Shown here: positions 23,348-30,381 of the stretch, piece by piece | How the letters are laid out: each line of letters starts with the position of its first letter | How positions within the stretch are numbered: the first letter of the stretch is position 1 | IMG/VR virus record: IMGVR_UViG_3300027985_000861 | Coordinates: 1-41,326 of that record | Origin: a virus | Length of the DNA: 41,326 nt | Direction: 5' to 3' (one strand) | Translations under genes and position numbers: made by a program | The notes under the pieces: model-generated | Database searches by the model: none | Told to the model about the DNA's origin: nothing | Seen by the model: only the letters and a program-made list of their open reading frames with translations

Positions 23348-23524
23348 ATGGCACACGGGGAAAATGCTGAAAAGTACGGAAATAAAGCAGGTAAAGAATG
23401 GTGGGGGAAACGACCACTTAGTAATACAAACGTAAGTAGAAATAAAGGCATGAAACTATGGAAACGACTATTACATAAAATTGAGCGGAGGGAAGGAAAG
23501 AAACAAGCGCAAAATGTTTTATAA
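23348..23524 (+). CDS. Cassette gene 1.1: small basic protein
   Basis: 58 residues, MAHGENAEKYGNKAGKEWWGKRPL, rich in Lys, Arg and Trp. The whole gene lies inside the cassette whose ends are GTTATAAAACGTTTT and its inverted copy AAAATGTTTTATAAC, and its TAA stop is part of the downstream AAC core. No family with known function is recognised; small basic proteins of this kind could bind nucleic acid. Confidence 0.6.
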   Translation: MAHGENAEKYGNKAGKEWWGKRPLSNTNVSRNKGMKLWKRLLHKIERREGKKQAQNVL

Positions 23525-23799
23525 CGGGCTGCGTGTTTGTGTAGGCTGTTGCCCGAATACCAATAAAGTTGAAACGAGTTACAAACGATTAAACAACAGA
23601 GCGATGGAAGAATTTTTAAATGAACTACTAACCTTCATTGATAAAAAAACAGATTGGAAGGTTAACAATGACACTACTAACTCTCAAGTCATAACTGAAT
23701 TTCTTTATAGAAATAAAGAATTAACTGCCCAATTTATTGCGAGCGTCGGCAAGACGTCCGAAACGAGCGAAAACAGCTTACATAAACACGATGTTAGCT
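23519..23799 (+). repeat. attC-like site a2, enclosing a gene start
   Basis: AAC 23523-23525; arm GTGTTTGTGTAGGCTGTT (23533-23550) pairs with AACAGCTTACATAAACAC (23773-23790), the only mismatches being two G:T; GTT 23793. The loop (about 220 nt) holds the first half of the 23604 gene, whose frame continues through the second arm as LHKHDV. Confidence 0.75.
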
Positions 23800-23975
23800 T
23801 TAGCGAAGCGGTTATATGCCCAGATTGCCATAAATACAAGAGAATGCAGGGAAATGGTATTATGCACCAACTATATGAATATGGTAGCGAAGCGGAGGTT
23901 TGCGATGGTTGCGGAGAAACAAAGATTCTACGCTCCGAAAACTTATGCCAGGAATGCTGGGATAAACTTCCATAG
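23604..23975 (+). CDS. Cassette gene 1.2: chimeric-looking protein with zinc ribbon
   Basis: 123 residues from the ATG in GAGCGATGG. Residues 1-60, encoded inside the hairpin loop of site a2, are a helical charged domain ending SLHKHDV. Residues 63-123, encoded in the next cassette, carry three Cys pairs (CPDCHKY, CDGCGE, CQECW), a probable zinc ribbon. The recombination core GTT lies at the join. Whether the two halves were shuffled together is inference, supported by the same LHKHxV join in two other genes. Confidence 0.6.
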   Translation: MEEFLNELLTFIDKKTDWKVNNDTTNSQVITEFLYRNKELTAQFIASVGKTSETSENSLHKHDVSFSEAVICPDCHKYKRMQGNGIMHQLYEYGSEAEVCDGCGETKILRSENLCQECWDKLP

Positions 23976-23984
23976 CAAACTTAA

Positions 23985-24116
23985 AGCTAACGGCAACTTG
24001 TTTGTTGTCGTTGCGGATTTAGAAGAGCGTCAGCGTCCGACAGGACGTGACGGTCGAAAAAGAAGCAAGACAACGCATAGCATTAACACCGCAATGCAAT
24101 AAACAAAATGTTAGCA
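23985..24116 (+). repeat. attC-like site a3
   Basis: AAC 23989-23991; arm 23998-24016 pairs with 24090-24107 with one bulged T and two G:T pairs; GTT 24110. The loop contains an extra small hairpin, CGTCCGACAGGACG. Confidence 0.75.
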
Positions 24117-24142
24117 AACGGCTTTTATTAAGTATTAAAATC

Positions 24143-24361
24143 ATGACAGATAAAGAATTACAAAAATTAATGGATGACACTTACAAGGCTTGTGTTCACC
24201 ATAAAAGACTTCTCGAAGAATTAGAAGAAGAATATGAAAAGAGATTTGGATTTGACCCTTCAAGTGTAGATGATGACTTTTTCATTGATACATTTCATTA
24301 TGGAAGTGGTAGTAGGGTTACGGTTAAACAAATGGCTAAAAATGCTCTATTGCATTCTTAG
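24143..24361 (+). CDS. Cassette gene 1.3: small helical protein
   Basis: 72 residues, MTDKELQKLMDDTYKACVHHKRL, an acidic coiled-coil-prone N-terminus, then DPSSVDDDFFIDTFHYGSG. It lies wholly inside a cassette with ends GTTAGCAAACGGC and GCTGTTTGCTAAC. Unknown family. Confidence 0.6.
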   Translation: MTDKELQKLMDDTYKACVHHKRLLEELEEEYEKRFGFDPSSVDDDFFIDTFHYGSGSRVTVKQMAKNALLHS

Positions 24362-24370
24362 CTGTTTGCT

Positions 24371-24373
24371 AAC
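24371..24373 (+). repeat. Unpaired left core of a degenerate attC-like site (a4)
   Basis: AAC followed by GCGTATGTTTTCGG (24379-24392), which can pair in part with CCGAATACGC at 24966-24975. No GTT core follows the second arm, so the right half appears lost. The toxin-antitoxin-like pair lies in what would be its loop. Confidence 0.4.
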
Positions 24374-24463
24374 GGTTAGCGTATGTTTTCGGTGTTTCCA
24401 GCGACCTTGCTATGAAAAACAGTCCTAAAAAAATAAAAAAAAGCGAGGGTTTTTTGATTTATT

Positions 24464-24511
24464 TTGTCCAAATATTTGGATAAGTTAATTATTGTCCGTA
24501 AATTTGGACAA
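24464..24511 (+). promoter_or_regulatory. Tandem palindromic operators
   Basis: TCCAAATATTTGGA (24467-24480, perfect palindrome) and TTGTCC-N8-GGACAA (24492-24511) lie directly before the 24530 gene. The shared half-site TTGTCC suggests one repressor bound twice, most simply the helix-turn-helix protein encoded by the second gene. Confidence 0.6.
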
Positions 24512-24529
24512 ACATTAATACTTAAAGAT

Positions 24530-24778
24530 ATGCAATACGTTAAAACAATCAAAAACGAACAAGGTACTTACAACATTCAAGTAAGTATGTGGATTAATTC
24601 TTCAAGTTGGGAAACTGACGGCAATGGTAATCAATTTAGATATGATGTGTTTGTTGAGTTTATCCCAAAAGGAAAAAGAAAAGCATTGTTTGGAAATTTC
24701 ATTGAAGAAGTTAGAAACATTGATATTCAGCGAGCAAAGTTAGAATTTTGGGAACTATTAAAACCAAAAGCAGAATGA
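24530..24778 (+). CDS. First gene of a two-gene, operator-controlled unit (possible toxin)
   Basis: 82 residues from ATG 24530, chosen because the upstream in-frame region overlaps the operators. The sequence (YNIQVSMWINSSSWETDGNGNQF then FVEFIPKGKRKALFGNF) is beta-rich and of no family I can name. Its TGA overlaps the next ATG (ATGA). Size, overlap with a DNA-binding partner and operator placement suggest toxin-antitoxin or a similar autoregulated pair, unproven. Confidence 0.55.
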   Translation: MQYVKTIKNEQGTYNIQVSMWINSSSWETDGNGNQFRYDVFVEFIPKGKRKALFGNFIEEVRNIDIQRAKLEFWELLKPKAE

Positions 24779-24942
24779 TTGATTGGATACGCAAAAACAA
24801 AAAGTTTCTAAGTATTAGGGCAATTGAGCAAGAAATCGGTTGCCCTACTGATACGTTACAGAAATTTGTAAACTGTAGAAATCTTCCTGAAAAGTGGATT
24901 GAACCACTGGAAAAATTCATAAAGGCTTTGAAAAAGCCTTAG
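24775..24942 (+). CDS. Small helix-turn-helix protein (possible antitoxin/repressor)
   Basis: 55 residues, MIDWIRKNKKFLSIRAIEQEIG then CPTDTLQKFVNCRNLPEKW, the pattern of a compact HTH (recognition helix about residues 24-34). It overlaps the upstream gene by 4 bases and is followed at once by a terminator. Likely binds the operators at 24464-24511. Confidence 0.6.
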   Translation: MIDWIRKNKKFLSIRAIEQEIGCPTDTLQKFVNCRNLPEKWIEPLEKFIKALKKP

Positions 24943-24963
24943 TGCGATGGCTTTTTATTTTTT
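24931..24963 (+). terminator. Rho-independent terminator
   Basis: AAAAAGCC (24931-24938) and GGCTTTTT (24949-24956), then a T-run. It closes the 24530-24942 unit; the stop codon lies in the hairpin. Confidence 0.75.
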
Positions 24964-25009
24964 GTCCGAATACGCACGAACTATCAAGCGAGCGATTAAC
25001 CCCGCTTGC

Positions 25010-25137
25010 ATACAACGTTAAATGTTTGTGCAGTTGGGGATTAAAGCCACTGCACTGTCAAAATAATATAAACTTAATAAAATGATATAATGATGAACAA
25101 CGTAGAAAACCCCAATTGCATAAACATATTGTTATAT
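25010..25137 (+). repeat. attC-like site a5, enclosing a gene start
   Basis: AAC 25014-25016; arm ATGTTTGTGCAGTTGGGG (25022-25039) pairs with CCCCAATTGCATAAACAT (25110-25127), differing only by two G:T; GTT 25131. The ATG at 25090 is in the loop and the frame runs through arm and core. Confidence 0.8.
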
Positions 25138-25401
25138 GATGGGCTTGCTTGGAAACATCACATTGCTGAACATTTTGAAAACGGTACTTGTCCTATTCAT
25201 CCAAATGGGGCTGGAAAAGGAGCTACAATATTCACTAATTATCAAAAAATGATTGACTATCTAAAAAAAGATGGCAGACGTTGGTATGTTGCTGAATTAA
25301 AGCTTAAAAATGAACCTTTAATATTTGAGTTTGGTAATGATTATATGGCTACTATTCAAAGAGATTGTCTTTCGGAGCGGGGGTTTAAGCCTTGCATATA
25401 A
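25090..25401 (+). CDS. Cassette gene 1.4: unknown protein reading through an attC-like site
   Basis: 103 residues. The first 14 (MMNNVENPNCINIL) are encoded within site a5; the rest, LYDGLAWKHHIAEHFENGTCPIHPNGAGKG onward in part, within the cassette. The GAGKGATIF stretch is not a proper P-loop. The end (ERGFKPCI) is read from the cassette's 3' terminus, with TAA in the next core. Function unknown. Confidence 0.6.
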   Translation: MMNNVENPNCINILLYDGLAWKHHIAEHFENGTCPIHPNGAGKGATIFTNYQKMIDYLKKDGRRWYVAELKLKNEPLIFEFGNDYMATIQRDCLSERGFKPCI

Positions 25402-25486
25402 CGATGGTAATAAGAAACGTGGCAATTGCACCACGTTTCAAGTTTTTACTGTCGTTTCTTGCCATGTTTTTTATTACGTGTTATGC
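25396..25486 (+). repeat. attC-like site a6
   Basis: AAC 25400-25402; arm 25407-25425 pairs with 25459-25477 (19 bp with two G:T); GTT 25480, giving GTTATGC. The 33-nt loop is empty apart from a second partial copy of the arm. Compact and canonical. Confidence 0.82.
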
Positions 25487-25581
25487 ACTGGCGTTTAACC
25501 ACTTACCTAAATTTGAAACACGGACGTAATAATTATTTTTTAGGGAAGGCAAAAATATTTTAAAAATAAACAACAAAATAG

Positions 25582-25612
25582 TTGCACATGTAATACAAAT
25601 GATTTATACTTG
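25582..25612 (+). promoter_or_regulatory. Cassette-borne promoter 1
   Basis: TTGC (25582-25585), 19 nt, TATACTTG (25605-25612), close to the Bacteroidota consensus. The interval is nearly identical to that at 38477-38507, so both cassettes carry the same promoter module. Confidence 0.6.
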
Positions 25613-25642
25613 TAGAGTATTAATCATTAAAAATTTAGCAAA

Positions 25643-25993
25643 ATGACAAATTCAGAATTAAACAAACTGTCAATCTCAGAACTTAGAGATTTAAGAAACA
25701 GAGTAACCGAAATGTTATCTCTAAAAATGCAAATAGAAGGTAAAATAAATGCAGACTCTTTGCGTATTGGAATGACTGTAAAATACATTGGTGGAACTAA
25801 TAAAATTAAAGATGAAAAATTTAAAGTTCTTAAAATTAACAAAGTTAATGCCCAATGCAAGAGTTATTCGACAGGTATTACATGGAATATTAAATTAGCC
25901 AATATTGAACCATGTGAAGATTCAGAAACAGAAATGCCAGAAAAAATAGTTGGCTATAAAGAATATGAAGCAGAAGGAAGAGGTGAAAGATAA
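25643..25993 (+). CDS. Cassette gene 1.5: small protein with own promoter
   Basis: 116 residues: helical N-terminus (MTNSELNKLSISELRDLRNRVTEML, in part) then a barrel-like region (IGMTVKYIGGTNKIKDEKFKVLKIN) and an acidic end. The layout, helix pair then SH3/KOW-like barrel, recalls the 5379 product. It is the only array 1 gene with a clear promoter of its own and is followed by a terminator. Confidence 0.65.
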   Translation: MTNSELNKLSISELRDLRNRVTEMLSLKMQIEGKINADSLRIGMTVKYIGGTNKIKDEKFKVLKINKVNAQCKSYSTGITWNIKLANIEPCEDSETEMPEKIVGYKEYEAEGRGER

Positions 25994-26027
25994 GTCTGCC
26001 AGTTTCCGCTAAATTCTGGCGGATTTC

Positions 26028-26057
26028 AGCCCTGTATCTTTCGAGTGCAGGGCTTTT
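26028..26057 (+). terminator. Terminator between 25643 gene and the ribbon-helix-helix gene
   Basis: AGCCCTG (26028-26034) and CAGGGCT (26048-26054), then TTTT. It lies 22 bases before the next ATG, so it may work as an attenuator for that gene. Confidence 0.7.
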
Positions 26058-26078
26058 GGTAGTAAAAAGATATAAATT

Positions 26079-26240
26079 ATGGCAAAGACAGCAATATTAA
26101 ATTTAAGGGTAAAACCAGAATTGAAAGAACAGTTAATTAAACTGGCAGAAGAAGATAAACGCTCACTAAATACTAAGTGTGAGATGATGCTTGAATCCCA
26201 AATTGCTTTGGAAAAGCAAAAGCGGGTGGGCAAAAAATAA
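26079..26240 (+). CDS. Ribbon-helix-helix protein, copy 1
   Basis: 53 residues. ILNLRVKPELKEQLIKLAEEDKRS then a second helix (CEMMLESQIALEKQK) is the Arc/CopG ribbon-helix-helix layout, a dimeric DNA-binding fold found in antitoxins and repressors. The last 15 residues (QIALEKQKRVGKK) are almost the same as in the 38911 product, as is the DNA. Preceded at 22 bases by a terminator. Confidence 0.7.
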   Translation: MAKTAILNLRVKPELKEQLIKLAEEDKRSLNTKCEMMLESQIALEKQKRVGKK

Positions 26241-26294
26241 TTATGGCAAGTTTGCACAGGCGTTTAATTGAAATACTGCACTTCTTACGCTTGT

Positions 26295-26427
26295 GTATAA
26301 CGGCTGGCGGTATGATTAGTAGCCGATTACGAAGATATTAACTTTCAAAATTAGATAAACTATGATACGAGATGAAAACTTACAAACTGGCACTAACTCG
26401 GCTATTAATTATGACCGCATGTTATCG
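26295..26427 (+). repeat. attC-like site a7, enclosing a gene start
   Basis: AAC 26299-26301; arm 26307-26325 pairs with 26399-26418 with one bulge and two G:T; GTT 26421. The ATG at 26362 is in the loop; a second ATG (26419) overlaps the GTT core itself. Confidence 0.75.
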
Positions 26428-26646
26428 CCAGTTGTTTTAGAAGCAATTCAAAATGATGCTCAAATAAAAGCATTGAATCAAAGGATGAATGACTTATATA
26501 AGTATTCAACACCTAAATATGTGATGCAAACAAATGGTGAAATAAATGCTGTTAATTCAAAGGAGTTTGACGAAGCAGTTGCAAAAATAGTTGAACAAAT
26601 AGAGTTACGCCAACAACAGATTATGTCTGCCTACAATTGGCGATAA
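26362..26646 (+). CDS. Cassette gene 1.6: small helical protein
   Basis: 94 residues if started at 26362, with the first 19 encoded inside site a7; 75 if started at 26419, where ATG merges with the recombination core. Residues 20-94 are helical and Gln-rich (VEQIELRQQQIMSAYNW). The cassette ends are GTTATCGCCAGTTGT and ACAATTGGCGATAAC. Function unknown. Confidence 0.6.
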   Translation: MIRDENLQTGTNSAINYDRMLSPVVLEAIQNDAQIKALNQRMNDLYKYSTPKYVMQTNGEINAVNSKEFDEAVAKIVEQIELRQQQIMSAYNWR

Positions 26647-26735
26647 CGTTGAACGTATGTGCTGTGCAGCCTTGCACGTACTTTCAACATACAAATACAG
26701 TTTATTGGCTGCATAGCATATACGCATTGTTGTGC
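26641..26735 (+). repeat. attC-like site a8
   Basis: AAC 26645-26647; arm CGTATGTGCTGTGCAGCC (26654-26671) pairs with GGCTGCATAGCATATACG (26707-26724) with two G:T; GTT 26729. Loop 35 nt, no gene. Confidence 0.82.
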
Positions 26736-26758
26736 GTAGTGCTTTAATAATCAAAGCA

Positions 26759-26968
26759 ATGACAAATGCAGAACAAACTATAATTGATGCACTGAAATTA
26801 CAATGGGAGTCCGATTGGATAATTTCAGCAACTAAAAATGATAAAATTAATGCAATAGCATTCTCAATCCACATAGATACCACTTATGTAGATTGCGGTA
26901 ATGTAGAAATAAGCGAAATTACATTAGATGGAACTTGGTTAAGACTATCTGGGTGGTATCGTCTTTAG
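26759..26968 (+). CDS. Cassette gene 1.7: small protein, unknown
   Basis: 69 residues, MTNAEQTIIDALKLQWESDWIIS, a helix then beta strands (AIAFSIHIDTTYVDCGNVEISEITL). It lies in a cassette with ends GTTGTGCGTAGTGCT and AGCATTACGCACAAC; the next cassette shares those ends and part of the leader (AATAATCAAARCAATGACAA). Confidence 0.6.
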   Translation: MTNAEQTIIDALKLQWESDWIISATKNDKINAIAFSIHIDTTYVDCGNVEISEITLDGTWLRLSGWYRL

Positions 26969-26974
26969 CATTAC

Positions 26975-27106
26975 GCACAACGGTGGCAATATAAAATCGT
27001 GCTGGATTACGAATCACGAAACTATCAAACCGCTACAAACATTAATACGATATAAAATATTTAACAACCGCACGAAGCCCAGCATGTTTTATATTGCGTG
27101 TTGTGC
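26975..27106 (+). repeat. attC-like site a9
   Basis: AAC 26979-26981; arm 26986-27005 (20 nt) pairs with 27079-27097 (19 nt), with one bulged T and a single G:T; GTT 27100. This is the one paired site lacking the first of the two G:T positions. Confidence 0.78.
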
Positions 27107-27128
27107 GTAGTGTTCAATAATCAAAACA

Positions 27129-27359
27129 ATGACAATAGACGAAACAAATTTATTGCACAAAAAAGCCGAAACACGAAAAGATGGTGTGTATTCATTTAGA
27201 GGAAACTTATGGGTAGTAAAGAATAATAAATTTGTGGCTTTTGCTGATTACTTTGGCAACTGTTATCAAAGATTTGGCTCATTTAATGCTTCTATTGGCA
27301 AGGTAGAACGATACGACAGAAAGCAAAAGCTAACTGAATGGTTACGTGCGCAGTCTTAG
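27129..27359 (+). CDS. Cassette gene 1.8: small protein, unknown
   Basis: 76 residues, MTIDETNLLHKKAETRKDGVYSFRG, then FRGNLWVVKNNKFVAFADYFGNCYQRFG, a small beta sheet with a basic C-terminus (KVERYDRKQKLTEWL). Reminiscent of short phage cargo proteins but no family named. Wholly inside the last complete cassette of array 1. Confidence 0.6.
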   Translation: MTIDETNLLHKKAETRKDGVYSFRGNLWVVKNNKFVAFADYFGNCYQRFGSFNASIGKVERYDRKQKLTEWLRAQS

Positions 27360-27369
27360 CATTACGCAC

Positions 27370-27433
27370 AACTATGTTGTATATACACCAAAACTATTAA
27401 CAATGACTGATTTTCAAGACATTAAAGTTTATA
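27370..27433 (+). repeat. 64-bp direct repeat at the right edge of array 1
   Basis: Identical to 39199-39262 at the right edge of array 2. The identity starts exactly with an AAC core. It includes the start of the 27403 gene. No matching arm and GTT follow, so it may be a terminal or truncated site. Confidence 0.9.
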
Positions 27434-27672
27434 AATTTGGTTTTATTTTTAATGGTGTAACTTTTTGTTGGTTTAATAAAAACTTGTATAGAATGCCATA
27501 TCAAAAAGAATTACGCTTTTATGAAAAAAGAAAATTAAAAATGCAAAAAGTAGGAAATAGTATTGGATACTGGATTTGTGGTATTTTTAAATCTATGAAA
27601 AATTTAAAACAGATAACAAACGAAATTAATTATAAAGAAGTTATATTAGTAGACCATGGCCTTCCTTTTTAA
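27403..27672 (+). CDS. Gene at the end of array 1, unknown
   Basis: 89 residues, MTDFQDIKVYKFGFIFNGVTFCW, basic and aromatic, with a hydrophobic segment (SIGYWICGIF). The first ten codons are duplicated at 39232, where the gene is cut short. ATG 27403 is chosen because the duplicate keeps it and the upstream in-frame region belongs to the previous cassette. Function unknown. Confidence 0.6.
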   Translation: MTDFQDIKVYKFGFIFNGVTFCWFNKNLYRMPYQKELRFYEKRKLKMQKVGNSIGYWICGIFKSMKNLKQITNEINYKEVILVDHGLPF

Positions 27673-27710
27673 TATAAATGTAGTAATAATAAATTTAAAT
27701 TTTTTAATAA

Positions 27711-27735
27711 AAAAAAAGCCGGTAATTCCGGCTTT
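27711..27735. terminator. Bidirectional terminator
   Basis: AAAGCCGG, loop TAATT, CCGGCTTT with an A-run before and T residues after. It lies between the converging 27403 and 27734 genes; the stop codon of the latter is next to the stem. Confidence 0.8.
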
Positions 27736-28129
27736 AATCTTTAGTAAATTTAATAATAATCGCATCCACAATTCCGTTAACTAATGACGCAATAATTATT
27801 GCCTCTGTTTCTTCTGGTAATTTTGGAATATCAACTAAAACATTTATTAAATTAGTTGCAGATGTTTTCATATTCTCTGTATTTTTTGAAATTACATCAA
27901 TAACGAAATCATGTACAACAACTTTAAATGCAGGTTTTAATTTTTCTCCAAATTTATCATCAATATACGAAATAAGAGCGAAGAAAATATTGTCATCATA
28001 TTTCTCTGCTAAAGTCAATGCTATTTTTGCCCATCCTTTTGCTTCAATCTTTTTGAAATCAAAAACATTGTCAACAAATTCAGCAAATTGTTTTTCTTCT
28101 ACTTTTGTCAAAGTTCCTAATTCACTCAT
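27734..28129 (-). CDS. Unknown protein at the end of the lysis operon
   Basis: 131 residues, mostly helical, acidic at the N-terminus, hydrophobic near the end (ETEAIIIASLVNGIVDAIII). It follows the holin-like gene. It may be a soluble or peripheral membrane factor of lysis. Not recognised. Confidence 0.6.
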   Translation of the reverse strand: MSELGTLTKVEEKQFAEFVDNVFDFKKIEAKGWAKIALTLAEKYDDNIFFALISYIDDKFGEKLKPAFKVVVHDFVIDVISKNTENMKTSATNLINVLVDIPKLPEETEAIIIASLVNGIVDAIIIKFTKD

Positions 28130-28149
28130 AATTTTAAATTTAATAATTT

Positions 28150-28335
28150 TTATTTATCGTAATCTTTTGAAAATAATAATAACGCACCTGAAATTGCCAG
28201 GGCAATATCATTTATATCTATTCCAATTTTTGATTCAATATCAAATCCTAACGCTTTTGAAATTACAACAATTAAAGAAGCAATTCCGAAAGCCGTTGTT
28301 TTTTTGCTTGATTTTATGTTTTCAATAAATTTCAT
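28150..28335 (-). CDS. Holin-like membrane protein
   Basis: 61 residues with two hydrophobic segments, AFGIASLIVVISKALGF (residues 15-31) and IALAISGALLLF (about 44-55), joined by a short acidic loop. Small size, topology and position two genes from the glucosaminidase suggest a holin. Overlaps the phosphoesterase stop by 4 bases. Confidence 0.6.
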   Translation of the reverse strand: MKFIENIKSSKKTTAFGIASLIVVISKALGFDIESKIGIDINDIALAISGALLLFSKDYDK

Positions 28336-29351
28336 AATACTTTGCCGTTTTCAATTAAAGCGTTAAAGAATTTAAAATTGTCATTTTCAGTTCTACGCAC
28401 ATAAGCAAATCCAGCCTGCCAATCATTTAATGGCATATATTTTGGATTCATTTCGCAAAGGCAACCAATTGAATGTGTAGATATTGTTTTTTGATTTATG
28501 TTTCTTGCTGAAAATGAATCTGTCTTGTGAGCATGACCGCAGGCAGAATTTGAACGTGCTTTCATGTACAACCAACGTGCAACACCAACAGGATTAAAAA
28601 TGCCAGTCTTATATTCGTGACCATGAATTATACTCAAGTGTTCAGTAAATTTTACAATTCTTTTATCTTTTATTATTGTTAATTTATATTCATTAAAATC
28701 AAATTTACCATTGTCTGATAAACAATTTTCAAATGTAACAAAATGAACCAATTCAGGTACTTGTCGTAAAACTAAATTTTCAATTCTTTCTTCATGATTG
28801 CCAAGTTTATAAAAAATAGGACAATTAAATTCAAAATTTAGCCTATCAATAAATTCGCGCAATAAATTGAATTCATCAGGCAAATTTCTCATACTTGGGT
28901 CTTGTAAAAATTTACTTCCTTTATAGCAATCAATTATATCACCATTTAAAAGAATTCCGTTTACTTCTTTTTGTTTTAAATATTCAATAGCTGCATTTAA
29001 GTTTTCTTTATTGTAAAACGGAATATGAATGTCGTTTAATATTCCAAGTTTAGTAATCTTATTTGGAATTATAAAAGGCGAATAATCATTTATGTCAGGT
29101 TCAATATATCCATGAAATCGTTCAGAAAATAATTTATCTTCTGGATTCATATTATTATTTAATCTATCTCTTCTAAAATTAGAATATCGAATAGTTCTTA
29201 CACTTGTTCTTACTAATTCAATATTTTTACTGTTATATTCTCCGAAAATTTCAGGATGTTTTATTAAAATTGATTTTGCAAGTGTTCTGGATGGTAATGT
29301 ATATAAATCATTTTCAATTATGAATTGCCTTATATAGTCTAATTTATTCAT
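28332..29351 (-). CDS. Calcineurin-type metallophosphoesterase
   Basis: 339 residues. The five metal-binding blocks are in order: GILNDIHIPF (DxH), LLNGDIIDCY (GDxxD), YKLGNHEERI (GNHE), SIIHGHEY and ACGHAHKTD (GHxH-like). Residues 1-105 are a helical N-terminal region that may be a DNA-end or substrate domain. Phage enzymes of this family act on nucleic acids or nucleotides. Lying between lysis genes it may be a cargo gene. Start overlaps the glucosaminidase stop by 4 bases. Confidence 0.82.
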   Translation of the reverse strand: MNKLDYIRQFIIENDLYTLPSRTLAKSILIKHPEIFGEYNSKNIELVRTSVRTIRYSNFRRDRLNNNMNPEDKLFSERFHGYIEPDINDYSPFIIPNKITKLGILNDIHIPFYNKENLNAAIEYLKQKEVNGILLNGDIIDCYKGSKFLQDPSMRNLPDEFNLLREFIDRLNFEFNCPIFYKLGNHEERIENLVLRQVPELVHFVTFENCLSDNGKFDFNEYKLTIIKDKRIVKFTEHLSIIHGHEYKTGIFNPVGVARWLYMKARSNSACGHAHKTDSFSARNINQKTISTHSIGCLCEMNPKYMPLNDWQAGFAYVRRTENDNFKFFNALIENGKVL

Positions 29352-29854
29352 AATCTTTTTTCAATTGATTTAACCATATCTTTCATTTTGCTACCATAAT
29401 TAGGGTCTGTTGCATATCCTAATTTAGCTATTTCTGCCAAATATAATACAGGGTCTTTAATTGATAAAGCTGATTTATATCTTTCTGATGTTAACAATTT
29501 TGCATAAGATTTAAATGCATCATATTGATTTTCATAATCAGCAAAATATTGATAAACTTTGAATTTATATAATCCTGAAATTGAATCAAATGTTTTTGAA
29601 ACTATTTCCTGACAATTAAATGCATTTGTATTTTTTGAATATTCAGTTGTTAAAACTTTCCTATAACCAAAATCACCTTTTTTAAATTTAATTCCCCAAA
29701 GATTAAAACCTATTGCTTTTTCTCCCCAACCTGATTCAAATGCTGATTGTGCTAAAATGGCAATAGCTGAAATACCATATTCATTTTGAATTTTTTCTGC
29801 AAACGGATAATATTTTTCTATAAATAATTTTGGTTCCATTTGATAATTTTTCAA
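29348..29854 (-). CDS. Endolysin: glucosaminidase (GH73-type)
   Basis: 168 residues. AILAQSAFESGWGEKAIGFNLWGIK carries the catalytic Glu in the AxxESGWG block of GH73/lysozyme-like glucosaminidases, and YxSxxxAF(K)SY/LLTSERY-like repeats of the family follow. It would cut glycan strands of peptidoglycan at lysis. There is no signal peptide, so it needs a holin. Confidence 0.85.
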   Translation of the reverse strand: MKNYQMEPKLFIEKYYPFAEKIQNEYGISAIAILAQSAFESGWGEKAIGFNLWGIKFKKGDFGYRKVLTTEYSKNTNAFNCQEIVSKTFDSISGLYKFKVYQYFADYENQYDAFKSYAKLLTSERYKSALSIKDPVLYLAEIAKLGYATDPNYGSKMKDMVKSIEKRL

Positions 29855-29913
29855 GTGAAATTTTTACGCTAAATTTATATTTCAAAATCGAATCAATTTC
29901 GCGTTCTGTTTTA

Positions 29914-30135
29914 TTATACAATTCTTTCAAAAAAATGCAAAATAGTTGAACCGTACATTAAAATAAAAATAAGGAAAACATACGCACCGATAATTCCATA
30001 TATATATCTATCAATTTTACCCAACTTTTTATCGTGACGTTTTACAGTATTTACAAGACCTTCACTTCCATATTCATCACCAACCAGTGCCTTGTGAATT
30101 TCATGAACCATTGTTTTAAGGTCTTTTTCTTCCAT
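29914..30135 (-). CDS. Small membrane protein of the lysis module (XhlA-like layout)
   Basis: 73 residues: charged helix (residues 1-45, with VNTVKRHDKKLGKIDRY) then one membrane span (IYGIIGAYVFLIFILMYG). This cytoplasmic-helix-plus-anchor layout is like XhlA-type lysis accessory proteins. ATG overlaps the previous stop (TAATG). Confidence 0.6.
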   Translation of the reverse strand: MEEKDLKTMVHEIHKALVGDEYGSEGLVNTVKRHDKKLGKIDRYIYGIIGAYVFLIFILMYGSTILHFFERIV

Positions 30136-30224
30136 TATCTCACGTTTTTTGAAAATTTATATCCTGATAGTATCATTAATGAAATAAGGGTTAATGAAAT
30201 TACAATTAAAATTAAAGTGTTCAT
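30135..30224 (-). CDS. Tiny membrane peptide
   Basis: 29 residues, nearly all one span (LILIVISLTLISLMILSGY) with a basic end. It overlaps the next ATG, which supports it. Could assist lysis. Confidence 0.4.
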   Translation of the reverse strand: MNTLILIVISLTLISLMILSGYKFSKNVR

Positions 30225-30255
30225 AATTAGCAATTTTAATTTACATAAAATTAAA

Positions 30256-30375
30256 CTATTTATTTCTTTTAAGCAAAAATTTTATAAACTTAAATTTTAA
30301 TCTTCTTGCTTTTCGATTTGCTTCCTTATTTTTATTTTTTTCTCTTATTTCTTCGAGTGTTTTTTCTTTTTTCAT
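30256..30375 (-). CDS. Tiny lysine-rich protein
   Basis: 39 residues, extremely basic (MKKEKTLEEIREKNKNKEAN then RKARRLKFKFIKF). It lies six bases after the surface protein gene. A real gene is plausible but the composition is of low complexity. Confidence 0.4.
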   Translation of the reverse strand: MKKEKTLEEIREKNKNKEANRKARRLKFKFIKFLLKRNK

Positions 30376-30381
30376 GACTTT

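Noticed and set aside
23737-24102. Long + strand frame overlapping the zinc-ribbon cassette gene
   Set aside because: It crosses site a3 and the 23604 gene in another frame, with unusual Arg/Lys/Thr-rich composition. It is a frame shadow.
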